Source: Atherinomorus stipes
Taxonomy: Eukaryota; Chordata; Actinopteri; Atheriniformes; Atherinidae
Assembly: GCA_023101725.1 (NCBI GenBank)
Contig: JALJCO010003053.1
Span: 930,001 to 994,000 of the forward strand
Length of the DNA stretch: 64,000 nt
Reading direction: 5' to 3'
The notes beneath the pieces were generated by a model that was not told where the DNA came from, ran no database searches, and was given only the letters and a program-made list of their open reading frames with translations. Made by a program: the position numbers and the translations under genes. Below, one piece after another: positions 51,201 to 63,249 of the stretch (its first letter is position 1; each line of letters starts with the position of its first letter).

Positions 51201-52539
51201 AGAGAGCAAGGGAGGGCAATGAATATTTGAAGAACTTTAACTGGTAACATTTAATGTGAAACACATGATAGGCGAAGCACCACTTTATTTACATGGACCT
51301 CTTACTGAGCTAAAAAAGAAAAAAAAAATGTTTATGTTCTTATCATTTTACCTACAGTGCAACTTCTGGGGTTATTATATGGGGGCAAAAAAATAAAAAA
51401 AACATACATTATACGCCGCATGTGTTATACAGTGAAAGAAGCAGTATCAGAAGAAGAGCGTGCACCCTAGAAAGAGACAGAAAGCCAGCTTTCTCAGAAA
51501 ACTTATGTCATCAGACTCTTTCATTATCTAACGTTGGCACCCCAGAGAACAACATCGCCAAGAAGAGATGGGGTTATAATTGCTTTTATTGGTTTATTGT
51601 TTGAGCGAAGGAGCTCTTTGATGTATTTAAGGGACCAAACTAATGAATAAGTGAATGCAGAATCCAAGCTATCCAGGGAACTGATCTCAGAGGGGGGAGA
51701 TGGTGGGGGGTGGGGATGTGCGTGTGTGAGTTGCAACAATGCATTCTTTACTTGCCTGAGATGGTGAACAAGCTTGGACTTAATCAAGCGCACTTGACCA
51801 AAGAGCAGGGGATAGGAAAGCATTGAGTGTAATCAAGTGTAAACATCCTATACAATGTTGAACGGAGAGATGCATGACCCCAGAGTTATGGGAGCTGGCT
51901 GGGTGGAGGGGGTGGGCTTATTTAGCAAATATGTTGATGCGCTTTTGACCCAACAGTGACCGATTCACAAGCACACTATGACCGCCACACACAAAAAAAA
52001 CACATACACACATGCTCCCTCCATGCCTCGCCACTCGTTAATCATCATTTGTGATGAGAGCAGGCCTTGTTTCCAATGGAATAATAGAACATGAACATTC
52101 CTTTTTATCATCTTGGAGAATACTTACGAGATCGTGTGTTTGATTATTTTTGTTGACTCATTATTAGGACTTAGTATTTTACTCCATGTTATTCGTTTTT
52201 TTCTTATACTTGCAAGGGGTCTGGGAGAGGTTGCAGTGGCAGTGGAGGGCAGAAGAAACCATGCAGATCTAGTTTCCTTCCCTGTTTTTCCCACAAAAGC
52301 GATCAGAAGCTGAAAGTTGAGAACATATGTCCCTTGCAGCAGGTTTCCTTGCATTTCCAGTTTTGCCTTTTATTTATCTGTCCATTGTGCTCCCCACTCT
52401 GCCCACAGACTCTCCGCTACATTCTCATGCCCATCAGGTCAGCAGGGTTAACAGCCAAAGGGAGGTAGTGGGGAGGAGGGCAGCTCTATCTCATCTGTGC
52501 CCCTGTGTCTGGAGCCTGCGCGACTCATTGGCAGAAAGA

Positions 52540-52790
52540 GAGAGAAGTATATACTACAACTGTTTGATGAGCAGCAGGGCAATAAATTCATTAATCATCA
52601 TTATATGCCTCATCAAACTCTTTGCCAGCCTCTCGGTGGGAGTTGCACAAATTAGCCAGTGAAAAAAGCAGTAATTTTAGAGGAGCTAGGTAAGTGCTTT
52701 TTGATTGCTTTCTTGAACAATGCTTCCCCTGACAAGCTAATAAATCAGATCTTTCTATACTTAAAGTGCAGCTACTGTGAACCCAATCTG
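52540..52790. promoter_or_regulatory. candidate conserved non-coding element
   Basis: Dense homeobox core words in about 50 bp (AATAAATTCATTAATCATCA then TTATATGCC) followed by GCACAAATTAGCCAGTG, CAGTAATTTTAGAGG and GACAAGCTAATAAATCAG. Enhancer-like by eye only. Confidence 0.3.
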
Positions 52791-53319
52791 AGCTCCCCAA
52801 ACAAAAAAAAAAAAAGGGGGGGACGCTGTGTGGGACAAGAGGTTTTACTACAGCCAGAGCTCTTTCACTGATTTGTTTTGGATTCCTCTTCTTTATTCTG
52901 CAACAAAGAGGCCTTGGTACAAAGCTTTTGATATTTGAATGAACTGCTGTTATGTCTCCAGATGCAACAAGGGATTTTCTCATATTGGATCAAAATAACC
53001 TAATGTTTGCCTTGAGATGAGAAAAACCCAAGCCAATAGTGACCATATGGTGCAAAATTCAATTAGCTTTTCTTTCCTCCCGCAATTCTTTATTCTAAGC
53101 TGGTCTGGTTTTATACATATTAGCTTGAGCGAGATGCATAGCTGCAAACTGCAAGCTTTTGTCTGTACTCAGAGTCCTAGCTGGCAGGTGATGCATACCT
53201 ACTACAGCGAGCATATCCTTCCATCCAGATGGCTATTCCATGCAAGACCAACAAATCATCCATCAGACTGGAAATGGCTCCTTTATTGAAAATGAGGTCA
53301 ATAGATGATTTGAGCCTGG

Positions 53320-53560
53320 TTTGTGGCTGGCGATGTTAGCCAGCGTCAGGTATTAGCAGCTCTCAGTTAGTGAGTTAGATGGGACATCTCAAGTGGGAAG
53401 GGATGCAGTTGGAGCTGTTGGCAGAGGGGGTTAGTTAGGGGTGGTCTTTATCTGTTTAAAGCCCCTCTCTGATGAGATTACCTATTGGAGTTGGCTGTGA
53501 ACGGTGCTGTTAATCAGGGTGCAGCAGCCAGCACACTCCCACTGGCATGCAGCCACTGCC
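53320..53560. promoter_or_regulatory. candidate conserved non-coding element
   Basis: Unique sequence with GATGAGATTACCTATTGG, GTGCTGTTAATCAGG and CACTCCCACTGGCATGCAG. Even composition; inference only. Confidence 0.22.
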
Positions 53561-56029
53561 CTTTTTTTTTCTTTATTTTTTTCCCTTTTCCCCCCCCTAG
53601 TAGAGTTCATGAAGAAAAAAAGAAAGTCGCAGATATTTTTCATCAGAATCAATCTGCTAACGTGTGAAAATTCATAGGCAAGCACAAACATGAACTAAAC
53701 GAATTTATTTTCCTTTGTGTTTACATTCAGATTGAGCTGCCATCTCATTTATTGAATGATATAACCTAGCAGGTACCAACATGTACCAAAACCCAGAGCG
53801 GCAACTGTACTTGTGCTTGATTGGGCCATTTGGAAGTTACATCACTTTTAGGCACTTTTGTAGATTAGCCCTGAGACACTGTTGCACATGGGGTCCGTGC
53901 AGCTTCCTCCCTCTCTCTGTGTGGGCGTGAGAGCTGGTTTGGGGCAAAGTTTTGAATGAGTTGAGCAGTGTTGGCGACTCCTTGCCCCTCCTCATTAATT
54001 TTGTCTCCACACACCGCTGAATTGAGCGCAGCTCAAAATAACCTGGAGAAGCTAGGTAGAAAAAAAAAAAGTCCCCCCTTTATCTCCATCTTGGGAGCTG
54101 ATCCAATTAAGTAAGTGCCCATTTGCATCCATCAGACTACACCAAACTGGGAGCAAAAGTGGGAAGCTTGGCGCAAACAAAAAGGGTCAGCAGAGAGAGA
54201 GCGTCCATTTGTTGTGCAAGGTGGTTTGAAGAGGGTAAAGTGTCCCAGATGAACAGTGGATAATGGTAATGTTACAGGCGCAGGATGTGTGAGTGTTCAT
54301 GTTTGAGCAAGTGTGTGAGCACAAGCATTATAGCGGTCATTAGGACAGATATCTGTGTGGTAATGTGGAGCAGATGTTGAGAAGAAAGGGATCATTTAAA
54401 AAGGGCAAATGTAAATAAACAGTCAGGCAGCTTGGTACCCCTCCTCCCTTGTGGACCCCATGAAGTCACAGAAAGAAAACAGTTCATCAATCTTCTTCAC
54501 AACCATTCATTTTGTAAAATTGGAGGTCCATATCGTAGATTTATCACTTAAAGAAAAAAAAATCCTTCCCCTTGTTATTTATTCTTTTGTTGAATTTAAG
54601 ACAAGTGTGTGATGAAAACTTCTGTGAGGGATGTGATGGTGTCAGATGTAGCAGGGTTGCATCATGCACGTAGTGTTTGAAGATTGTGTGTGCTGAACCT
54701 GCTCACCTTTTGACCAGAGCCAGGGAGGAGCAAGGATACAGACGGAACCTGTACATGGTCACAGGAGGAAGAGTCTGCCGTTTGTCTCCACCTCCAAACT
54801 GGATGCACACACTTACTGCTCTGTGGCTGTGCATACCTGAGGGGGTTTGGCGTGGAGCAGGCTATAAGTCCCTCTCATGTATGCATGCCTGTGTGTGTGT
54901 GTATGTTTGTGCACGTCACCTCCCCCAGGGCAGGGCAGAAGTCCTGCGTGTGAGCTCCAGTGAGCCCTTACATGGCCACTGAACACAGACCCTTTGCAGT
55001 CACGGGGTCAGAGGCTCACGCCACACTGCTGTCAGAGCAGATTGGTCAATGAGCAGCTCCTTTCAAGGAGTCAAGGTGCTCTCAGAGTGGAGCTTTGCGC
55101 TTGCACATGTGTGTGTTGGCGTGTATTATCTTATTAACTAAGATTAGGTGACTTGTTTGCGTGTTGAAACATGCTAGAAAATTCCAGATGATTACATGAA
55201 TATCCAAGCTTACATTCAGAGAGAAACATTTTTTTCATTACAACAAAAAATCTTGTTTTGGAGCAATAAACACATGACAGTCCAAAAACATCTAAATAGA
55301 GTTTTCACTTGTTACTCAGCTGAATCTCTTTATCCAACCTCTGGCCTCAAAGGACTTCATAGTTCCTCACTCTTCCTTAATGTTTTCTTCTTCGTCTTCT
55401 TCTTTTTCATAGAAATGTTTTATTTATGTTGGGGGCAGGTCACTTAAAACATCTCACAGCTGAAAATTACACGTGTAATCTCTCCCAGAGGAGCTCTAGG
55501 GAGAAATAGAAAAACAGTCAGCGAAGTGCAAAAAAACAGTGGTAAATCACTCTGCCACCTTATCTGGGCCGTTTCATAACTCCACTTAAAATGAACATTC
55601 AAGGTTCCAAAGACTTGAATGTGATGTTACACTGACAAGAGTTTTTATTCCCCCAAAGGTGACTGTTACTGCTCACAGGTTAAATTTAAACTGCTGGACT
55701 CAAGTGAAAACTGAGCTTGTTTTTCAAGCCGTTGTGCTGTTTGTCTTGTCTTAAATCTCATCGTCGCTAGAGGACTAAACCTAGATTGTGTCCTTAATTA
55801 GCCTTCTCGTTTATGAAATAATGGCGATTGAATAACCGTGAGCAATTTCTGAACCACGGTAGGAGGGTTTCTCAGTTAAGAGGAGAAAATAAAATGAATA
55901 AATTAGGAAAAATAACTGCTCATTGTTCATCTTCTGGCACATTAAATAAACATTGCAAACACTAAAGCTAAAATAATAAACAAGAATAGTTTTTCAGACG
56001 CATCTATGAAGTGGTATTTCAAGATACTT

Positions 56030-56330
56030 TTGAAGAGGAATAAGATTGTTAATCAGAGGAATCAAATATGGCCTCCTGCTTTTCAGCCACAGATATGAAC
56101 GACCTCCTTTTCAAAAAAAGCCTCCCCTCCTTTTATTTCAGCCCTACTTTATACTGCGTTTGGCATCACTTTCGCTCCCGCTCAGGCCTCTATACCCCCT
56201 GCAAATAATCCGGGCAGGTTAAGTCCTATTACCGGTGTCTATTTACACATTTGAGCTGAATTTGACCCCAAGTCGTAATTTATGTGTTATATCGGCAGTC
56301 TGTTTATAAGATGTACCGTTTGCTCCGCCG
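56030..56330. promoter_or_regulatory. candidate conserved non-coding element
   Basis: Contains AGATTGTTAATCAGAGG, ATCAAATATGGCCTCCTG and CGTAATTTATGTG within otherwise unique sequence about 4 kb 3' of irx5. A nearby shorter block at 55780-55870 (CTTAATTAGCC, AATGGCGATTGAATAACC) may belong to the same element. Confidence 0.25.
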
Positions 56331-57192
56331 AGAAGACTAATCTGCGTGTATCAACAGGTTTTGGTATCAACTTGCGGTCTTAAATGCAGAAGCACGCAAC
56401 AGGCTTTCAAAGAACTGTCCAGCAGTCGGTGTCTAATTTGTTTGGTCCACAACTCCCAAGAGTTTTTTTCCCCTGCAGCAAATTTCTGTCCAACTACTGA
56501 GTAGCAGTTGGTCCTTTTCATACAGTGTCAAATCGAAGATTACTGATCTACAAGATAAGTTGGCAAATTGGATTAATTGCAGCTTTCATTATGATTTCTC
56601 ACACTTTGGGGGTCTTTTTGTTTTTTGAGTTTCAATATTGACGTCTTTCTCCCTCCTTTTGAAAGGCTAAAATCTGTGTTACGTTCTTATAGAGGAAAAA
56701 ACGGTTTTAAGGTTGTCAACTTTAAACCTATTACTTAAAAAAAATACCCTTCACGTTAGACAACAAAATTGAATGTTTGGTAAGCTTTAGATTACGTGGC
56801 TCCACCGCTGATAACCTGCGCTTTAGGCTGCACAGATAATTACAGCAATGAGGGGATTAAGCGTAGCCACATATGTCACACTTGAACTTTCACTTCTTTG
56901 AATCTCTTTATTCCCCAAAAGAGTCTAAAACAAGAAAAAAAAAAGGTATTTCTATTGAGAATATATATCTATTTTTTATATCAGATTCCATTCAGAATGC
57001 AACTGAAGCTCACGAATAAACTTGTTTTATTAAAGATGCAAAAATCATACACAGTTAACGTCAAAGTGCCCTCCAACGCTGAAAAAAATGTAGGTTGATT
57101 ATTTACTGGAACAATATTGTGACAAAGACTTGAGCGTCATTCCCTAATTTAATTCATCCTGGAGCCAAGGACTTTTATTTTCAGTTTTCTAT

Positions 57193-57216
57193 GGGGGGTG
57201 GGGGGGGGGGGGGGGG
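57193..57216. repeat. poly-G tract
   Basis: Six G, a T, then 17 G. A potential quadruplex on the plus strand and a C run on the irx5 strand. Confidence 0.9.
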
Positions 57217-58321
57217 CAAAAGAAAAGAAAAAAAAAGATAACGAAAAGCATATATTTTTAAAGCTGCTTCTGAACGCTCAACGAGCAGTAACAAAGTCGG
57301 AGTGAAAGGTACAGACTTTCTCCTCTTTCTCTCCACCTTCTTCTCCTGTCGGATTATTTTCCCCGTTTTCACACGTGGGAACGGCTTCAGCCCTACTTAG
57401 TATTCTCACATTGTAGCAGTCCCAACAATGAACCGACACGCCATTCAAGTGGGGAAAAGGGGAACCCAGGGACCAAGTTGTATAAAGTTGAGAGAATCTC
57501 CCCTGTAGGCTATCATGCCTCTGATGAAGGGTTGCGAATTCTCTCGCTCCGCTTCTTCGAGTAATCTGGGGTTAATTGCCTGCCTTTTTATCACACAAAG
57601 AAATAGAACAAGAATAATCAACGATCACATACAGTTTGTATTAATTTGGATGATTTTCTTCTTCATCTTCTCCGCTTTTAGTCTTGAACATAAATAGTTA
57701 CTTATCAACTGTCCTTGCCCTACGGCTGTAGGCTACATGCTATAAAAATTTACAACCAGCATTAAATGCTTCAAATATCTACCATTTCCACCGTGTTGTT
57801 ATAATAGTAATAATACTCATATTAATAATAGTCATAATCATAATAATGATAATTCATTTGTAATTAATAGGAATAATTTATTTGTCTTTGAAATTGTCAG
57901 AAGAAATGTGTATACTTATATTTTGTTTTATAGCCTTTTTTTTTAACCTGGTCGTTTTTTAGTTTATGGTGTTCTTTATGATTTTTCCTTAAATGTTTAA
58001 ACCCAGAAATAGGATAAGGAACAAAATTTGTGGGGGAAAAAAATCTGTTGACTCAAAACAAAACTAACGTAAACACATGCACACAAATTGTAAAAAAGAA
58101 AAAACGTATAAACGTCACCATATTGATCATCCTCACACACATGATTTAGAATAGGCTCGGTGGCTCCTGTCCCTGAGCAACATTTTCTTCGGTCAATTCA
58201 AGGAAAACAACGCAATTTCTAATAAAACTCTTAATGCTCTCTAAGGGAACATTGCATCGAACAGTCCAATCCCTCTGGGAGTAACCAAAGGAACGAAAGA
58301 GGGGAAAAAAAAGATGACCAA

Positions 58322-58431
<110 letters not shown>

Positions 58432-60030
58432 AAAAGAAAAGACCATAATTATGCTATTTAGCTGCTGATGTGTCGCAATCACTGCTCCAGCACACTGTCA
58501 GATTAAAACAGAGGGCCCTGAATAGAGGACATTAAGGCTAAGGGAATTATATAAACCCCAGGGGAGATTTCAAACTGTAGAAGGGGAAAGTAAACTATAG
58601 AGATTAATGACAGCCATAAACAAGAGCATGCTGTCCCACTGCAGTGGAGGTCAACAATAACGACATTAATAACGATAATAATAATTAAACTAAACTGGTT
58701 TGTTTAAATTACTGTATCAAAAACAAAATAAACGAATAAAAATCAAATATATTAAAATATACACACACTGGGTATAATATATATATATATATTTTTTTAA
58801 AGAAAAAAAGAAAAAACGAAGGCCTTTGCCTTAAAGGCCCACGACTGTTTAAATCATAAGGCTTCGCTATTGAGTCATAATTTGTTCTGCTCATATATTT
58901 GCCGCTGAAATAAACCATAAAAACAATTTTACAAAAGGGCAATAAACGTGCCTCCAATGTGCCTCAAAATTACACTTTCACCTTTTTTTTTTTGTTCTGC
59001 ATGTCGGCCAGGTATGTATCTTTTATTTTTATTTTTTATCCTCTTGTCAAAGTTTCTATAATCCTCATAATAACTGTGATCATTGTTGTTGCCCCAGTGG
59101 CTCCACTCCTTTTTTTTTCTTTTTCTTTTTTTTCACCAGGTCATTTGATCGGGGATGGGTTTCCGTGACGGATTAACAGACTCCCTCCCCCCTCTCCCCA
59201 CTCCACCCCCTCCTGAAATTAGGAGCAAGTGTGACACCTACCTGCAGAAGTTGGAAGAGGTATAGAGGACACTGCCTGGCTGCCTACCGGCTGCATTCTC
59301 ACAGTATCTTTCTGTACCGGCTGCGTGCAACTTTCTCCCTTTGCTCAGAACACCACATCTAAACTGCCGTTAACGAGACCCTCCATTAATGATATATAAT
59401 AGGGCAGTATGTTTTAAATGCGTGGTCGCGTCCCTTTTAACAATTTTGCCACGCCTTTGAAAATAGTAATGAGATCTAAATTTGGCATAAAATCGAGCTC
59501 ATTACCAGAGTTCACCACCTGATTGCTCTGCATAAAACACGAAAGGTAATTGAGTTAAACGACTACATTTTGGTGTTGTCATATCGATATCCATTCTAAG
59601 AGGAGACCAAACAGGGAAAAAACTGCTTCCTTGGTGGATTTTATAGAGAAAAATAAAACACATAAAGCTCTCTGAATATTTGCATAAAAAACCAAAAACA
59701 TAAAAGAAAAATCAACGGAACCTTCTTATTGTTTAAATATTGCAACCTCCTTCTACTGAGTGCAGGCCCTTTCTTTTCAAGTTTGTCAGAACTCCCACTG
59801 CTTTGCTATTTCAAAAATAATTACCTTTGAACCATCTGTCACTGTGCAAAACGGAATTAAAATTTCGCATAGATTAACTGCCCTTAAAGCACTGTCGACA
59901 CATCAGGCAATACCAGCTGTTCCCCCAAATAATCGCTGCACAAGTATTTTTTTTCTCCATAATTTACTTCAAAGATAGTGTGTTGTCCATTTTAAATACA
60001 AAAATGCTACATTAAATATACATGTTAGTC
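58432..60030. other. irx5 3'-flanking sequence
   Basis: No gene seen. It may include distal 3' UTR sequence if a far polyadenylation signal is used. T-rich runs at 58982-58993 and 59112-59132 and an enhancer-like block at 59370-59600. Confidence 0.5.
59370..59600. promoter_or_regulatory. candidate conserved element just 3' of irx5
   Basis: Contains TCCATTAATGATATATAATA, TTTTAACAATTTTGCC, AATAGTAATGAGATC, CGAGCTCATTACCAGAG and GGTAATTGAGTTAAACGAC. Many TAAT/ATTA cores in about 200 bp with no simple repeats. Could be an enhancer or a conserved distal 3' UTR piece; composition-based inference. Confidence 0.32.
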
Positions 60031-60036
60031 TTTAAT
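60031..60036 (-). terminator. candidate irx5 polyadenylation signal ATTAAA
   Basis: Plus-strand TTTAAT reads ATTAAA on the irx5 strand, 225 nt past the stop codon, in AU-rich sequence. A second ATTAAA lies at 60183-60188, 73 nt past the stop, and an AATAAA cluster lies further away near 59020-59035. Which one is used cannot be told from sequence. Confidence 0.25.
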
Positions 60037-60180
60037 ACAAATAGACTCAGGCGGCTGCAGCGATTAAGACCATTCTTGTTACATTTAGGATTAACCATTC
60101 AGAAACTAAAAATTTGAGAATAAGCATTTACTCAGAAAATAACTGTTCTCAGAATTTTATCATTTTTTCTTTTTCTCTTT

Positions 60181-60240
60181 TTTTTAATGCAACCACAAAT
60201 AATAATAATTATAATAATTATAATAATAATAAATAAAAGT
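60181..60240. repeat. AT-rich (ATA)n-like tract in presumed irx5 3' UTR
   Basis: Imperfect ATA/ATT trinucleotide run directly after the irx5 stop codon. In transcript sense it gives a run of ATT and AATTATT words, including AUUUA cores, typical of AU-rich 3' UTRs. Confidence 0.6.
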
Positions 60241-60260
60241 CCGCGTTGAGTGGAAAATAT

Positions 60261-60970
60261 TCAAATATTTGACATACCTTTCTTTAGTTCATAAGGAGAG
60301 TCTTTACAAAGATCTACCTGCGTTTGGCCTCTGACTTTCTGGCTCTCTCTTACCAAAGCCTCTGCTCTATTTAACACAGTCTGGTTTAATCCATTGAAAT
60401 GTGCCGTGGAGCCCGTGGTTACCGAGCCGTGGCTACTGTGAAGGTGTCCAAAACTGCCACCGTAGTTCGTGTAGCCGGGGTAGAAAGGGGAGGTGTAGTA
60501 CAGAGGCCTGGACAGGACCGTGCTGTTGGGAAGCGGGCACTGAGGGGAGGACCGTGATGGAGATGCGTTGTTGCCCATCACAGCGCTCTGACCCAAACCG
60601 GGGCAAGCCTGTGACGCTTCGACGCTGCCCTTACACCTGTCTGAGGACGTGGCGATCTCCGCAAGAGACCAAAGTTTGGGTTTAGGGGCCGAAGGTGGTG
60701 AGTGGATAACAGAGGTGACGTTGCTGGTCACCGCACTCGGTGCATGGCTCAAATCTGACGGCTTGTCTTGTTGCGCAACGCTCTGGTTCCCCCGGGGCAC
60801 AGCCGAAGGAGACGAAGTGGTTGGTTTTGCGGAATCCGGCAGCAACTCTGTAGTCCGCTCCTCTTGGTCTTTTAACTCCGAGTCGCTCAGAAGGGGATCC
60901 AGATCTTTGCCATGGCTCTCTTCTTTAAATCTGTCACAGCCTATGTCCCCTGGGTTCAGTAGTTTGTGAT
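60261..60970 (-). CDS. irx5: irx5 coding exon 3 (IRO motif and C-terminus)
   Basis: 710 nt, residues 217-452 and TGA stop at 60263-60261. The acceptor TTTGTGCTTTAG precedes ATCACAAA; with the G left over from exon 2 it forms the Asp codon of DHKLLNPG. It contains a Ser/Pro/Thr-rich linker, the VIHSPP and [15 protein letters not shown] motifs, the [18 protein letters not shown] block and the Irx5 C-terminal tail. The frame stays open upstream of the acceptor to 61085, but that part is intronic. Confidence 0.93.
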
Positions 60971-63198
60971 CTAAAGCACAAATAAAGAGTGGAATTACTG
61001 CCAAATAAGCGTGACATTGAAATGCTGAGAAAACTCCAACGTGTTTTAAGTTATCACAAGTAAAATAAATACAAATGTAGGCCATACAAAAATTGGATAT
61101 ATTAAAATAACTAGGCCTCTTACACTCATTTCCCCCTACATTTAGTGTATGCTATAAATTCGCCCATAAACATGTGTGCCAGGCTGAAAAAGTTAATTAG
61201 CTCTCCTCTCCACTTGTTGAAAGAATAAATAAACATTGCACGCATTTGTGGTTGAAATCCATTGATTATTTTGATTTATATATGTATCTTTTATGTTAAA
61301 TGTAAAATTGGGACTTTAGATGAGCGTTTAGCAGGTAGTTGAATTCCCAGCCCAGTTAGCAGCTGCATTCTTATTATGCAGTTAAAGATAAATTGACTGC
61401 TAAACACTGTGCGTCACCAGCAATTTCAGCCCCCGAGAAGTCAAACGAGGGGAGTTCAAGGTGATTATTATTTAAAGCAATTGTCCCATTATAAATTATA
61501 TACCACCATTAACCAGCAATCAATTTTGCACCCTGAGTGGAAACGACTGCGATGAAAAATTGATGATTTTTTTCTTCCTTTTTTTTTTTTTTTTTTTTTT
61601 GAAACACCAACCTGCTTCTGTGTCTGTTGAATCTCCCTTGTCTAAAGGCTTGCTTGGCTCATCGTCGTCGTTTTTCTCCAAATCAATATTCTCGTCTTCC
61701 TCCTCGTCCTCGCTTCGGTTCCGGGGAGTCCAAGTCATCTTGTTCTCCTTCTTTAACCTTCTTCTGGCGTTGGCGAACCAGGTGGACACCTGCGTGAGGG
61801 TCATTTTGGTGATGATGGCCAGCATGATCTTTTCGCCCTTGGTAGGATAGGGGTTTTTGCGGTGCTCATTGAGCCAGGCCTTCAGGGTGGCGGTGGCGTC
61901 CCGGGTTGCGTTTTTACGGTATGCAGGGTCACCATAAGGGTAGGTACCCAAAGGTGCTGCGTAAGGGTGATATCCTATTGAGCCGGCCATACCCGTGGTG
62001 TGATCATAGGGAGAACCCTGTAATAAAAAAAAAAGAAAAGAAAAAAAAAGAGAGGGGGGGGGGGGGGGGGGGTGAATTACAGAAATGGAATTTAAAAAAA
62101 AATCTGATAAGTCCTATTATTTTCTAAAGTTTTGTTAAATAATCCAGCTTAGAAGACACACGGCACACAAACGTAAACACACGCTTACTTGCATGCCCAT
62201 GCGCGCGCACCGTAACACAAACACGCACGCTTACATACACAAAAATACACTGGCTTTAATCCAGCAGTTCAATTCCTAAGTTCTGAAGTTTTTAACGAAA
62301 TGCGAATTCAGTTTATTTCAATATATTTCCCTTTACTCTTCCTTCAGTTTTTTTGCTACGTTATGTGATAGATTTGTGTCACGGTTTCCATTTTTATTAA
62401 TGAATCATATTGTATAATTGCCTTAATTATTTTCTTTGACTACTTTTCAGTCAGTAATTGTTGTAGGAACAGTTTTAATTTCTTTTGCTGACACGACTTT
62501 AATTTAAAAAAATATATATATATATATAAAAGGAATGCAAAACAAAAAAAACATGTATTCTTTTTAAACATATTTCAAAGATAAAGACGTTTTTAAACAG
62601 GATATTTAATAGGGATTGTAATAAACAAAAACAGTGACCAAAGCTGCCATCACACGGCGCTTTGTCGTCTCTCATGAGCTCAGACTTCGTAGAGACGTTG
62701 TCAAATTTTCTTACAAAGACCCCTGCAATTTATTTATTGTCCGCATTAGCAGAAAGCTCTTGAGAACAGGTTTCTCTCCTCAACATGTTTTCTGGATCTG
62801 TTCTGTAATCTTAGATCCATACGTCCTTAAGTGACGCACATTTCTTCGTAATAGCTTGGCTCCGAATAGGCAGACAAGCAAAACTTTTAGAACGAGTTAA
62901 ATTCTTTTTTCTTTTACTTTCTGTTAGATTGATTAATCATATTTAATTTACTCACCACGTATGAGGTGAATGTCGCCGCTGCCGCCGCGTCTGCACTGTA
63001 TGGTAAATGGGAGTTGTACCCTGGCGAAGCGCTGGTGAACGCTGTAGATCCGGCGTAGGGCGCAAACGCAGATCCCGAAGAGGATCTACCTAGTTCCTCG
63101 GTTCTGGGTCCCGATATAACGCTGGTGCTGTACGCAGGGCATGAATATAGGGCTAAAGAGGCGGACGGCTGGTACAAGTAGCCCTGAGGATACGCCAT
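60261..63198 (-). CDS. irx5: Iroquois homeobox transcription factor Irx5 (three exons)
   Basis: Nuclear TALE-class homeodomain transcription factor; in vertebrates Irx5 patterns heart, retina, neural tube and limb. The coding sequence joins 63198-62956, 62017-61612 and 60970-60261 (minus strand), giving 452 residues against 483 in human IRX5. Visible order: N-terminal [20 protein letters not shown] block typical of Irx5 (residues 1-20); three-residue-extended homeodomain at about 113-175 with the PYPTKGE loop (137-143) and recognition helix [10 protein letters not shown] (161-170; Ala at homeodomain position 50, Asn at 51); an acidic stretch ([18 protein letters not shown]) after it; the IRO motif [15 protein letters not shown] at 313-327; and the conserved tail [16 protein letters not shown]. 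All junctions obey GT-AG and keep frame. The start has a good Kozak context (A at -3, G at +4). Close conservation to human IRX5 favours the irx5a copy; a versus b is unproven. Confidence 0.96.
60971..61611 (-). other. irx5: irx5 intron 2
   Basis: 641-bp GT-AG intron, phase 1. Only 11 nt past the donor lies a run of 22 A in transcript sense (61600-61579). The middle (about 61310-61500) is unusually rich in TAAT/ATTA and TGACTG-type words and might hold regulatory sites; this is inference only. Confidence 0.85.
61612..62017 (-). CDS. irx5: irx5 coding exon 2 (homeodomain exon)
   Basis: 406 nt, residues 82-216 plus one base. It carries the whole TALE homeodomain and the following acidic region. 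The acceptor is ATTACAG just before GGT TCT CCC (Gly-Ser-Pro, matching human IRX5 SYVGSPYD). The donor is GTTGGT at 61611-61606, a weak but GT-type site, giving phase 1. Reading past the donor leads into Lys codons from a poly-A run, which confirms that the exon ends here. Confidence 0.92.
62018..62955 (-). other. irx5: irx5 intron 1
   Basis: 938-bp GT-AG intron, phase 0. The 3' end is an extreme polypyrimidine tract: in transcript sense 19 C (62072-62054), then a T-rich run with a few C, then ATTACAG. The rest is AT-rich with a short (TA)n at about 62513-62528. No other gene is seen inside. Confidence 0.88.
62956..63198 (-). CDS. irx5: irx5 coding exon 1
   Basis: Encodes residues 1-81, from MAYPQG to FTSYV, an Irx5-type N-terminus with a short alanine run (AAAAA near residue 71). 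It ends exactly on a codon (phase 0) followed by a consensus donor GTGAGT at 62955-62950. The frame is open back to 63237, but those codons contain no ATG, so the methionine at 63198 is the start. Confidence 0.93.
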
Positions 63199-63249
63199 GC
63201 TGGAGCCCGGAGAGTGTAAGCCACTTAACTTGCGCACTTTCCCCCCTTT

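Larger units (their letters stand above)
48557..58321. other. intergenic desert proximal to irx5, no gene seen
   Basis: Nearly free of recognisable transposons, unlike the sequence to its left. Contains CA repeat 49137-49160, G run 57193-57216 and several candidate conserved blocks (50960-51200, 52540-52790, 53320-53560, 55780-55870, 56030-56330). No frame resembles a protein. Confidence 0.55.

Noticed and set aside
60971..61085. Extension of exon 3 upstream as coding
   Set aside because: The open frame continues by chance. A pyrimidine tract and AG at 60971-60972, correct phase with exon 2, and loss of family similarity place the boundary at 60970.
63199..63237. Possible N-terminal extension of Irx5
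   Set aside because: The frame is open but has no ATG; its first possible start is GTG. The family start MAYPQG at 63198 has a good Kozak context.
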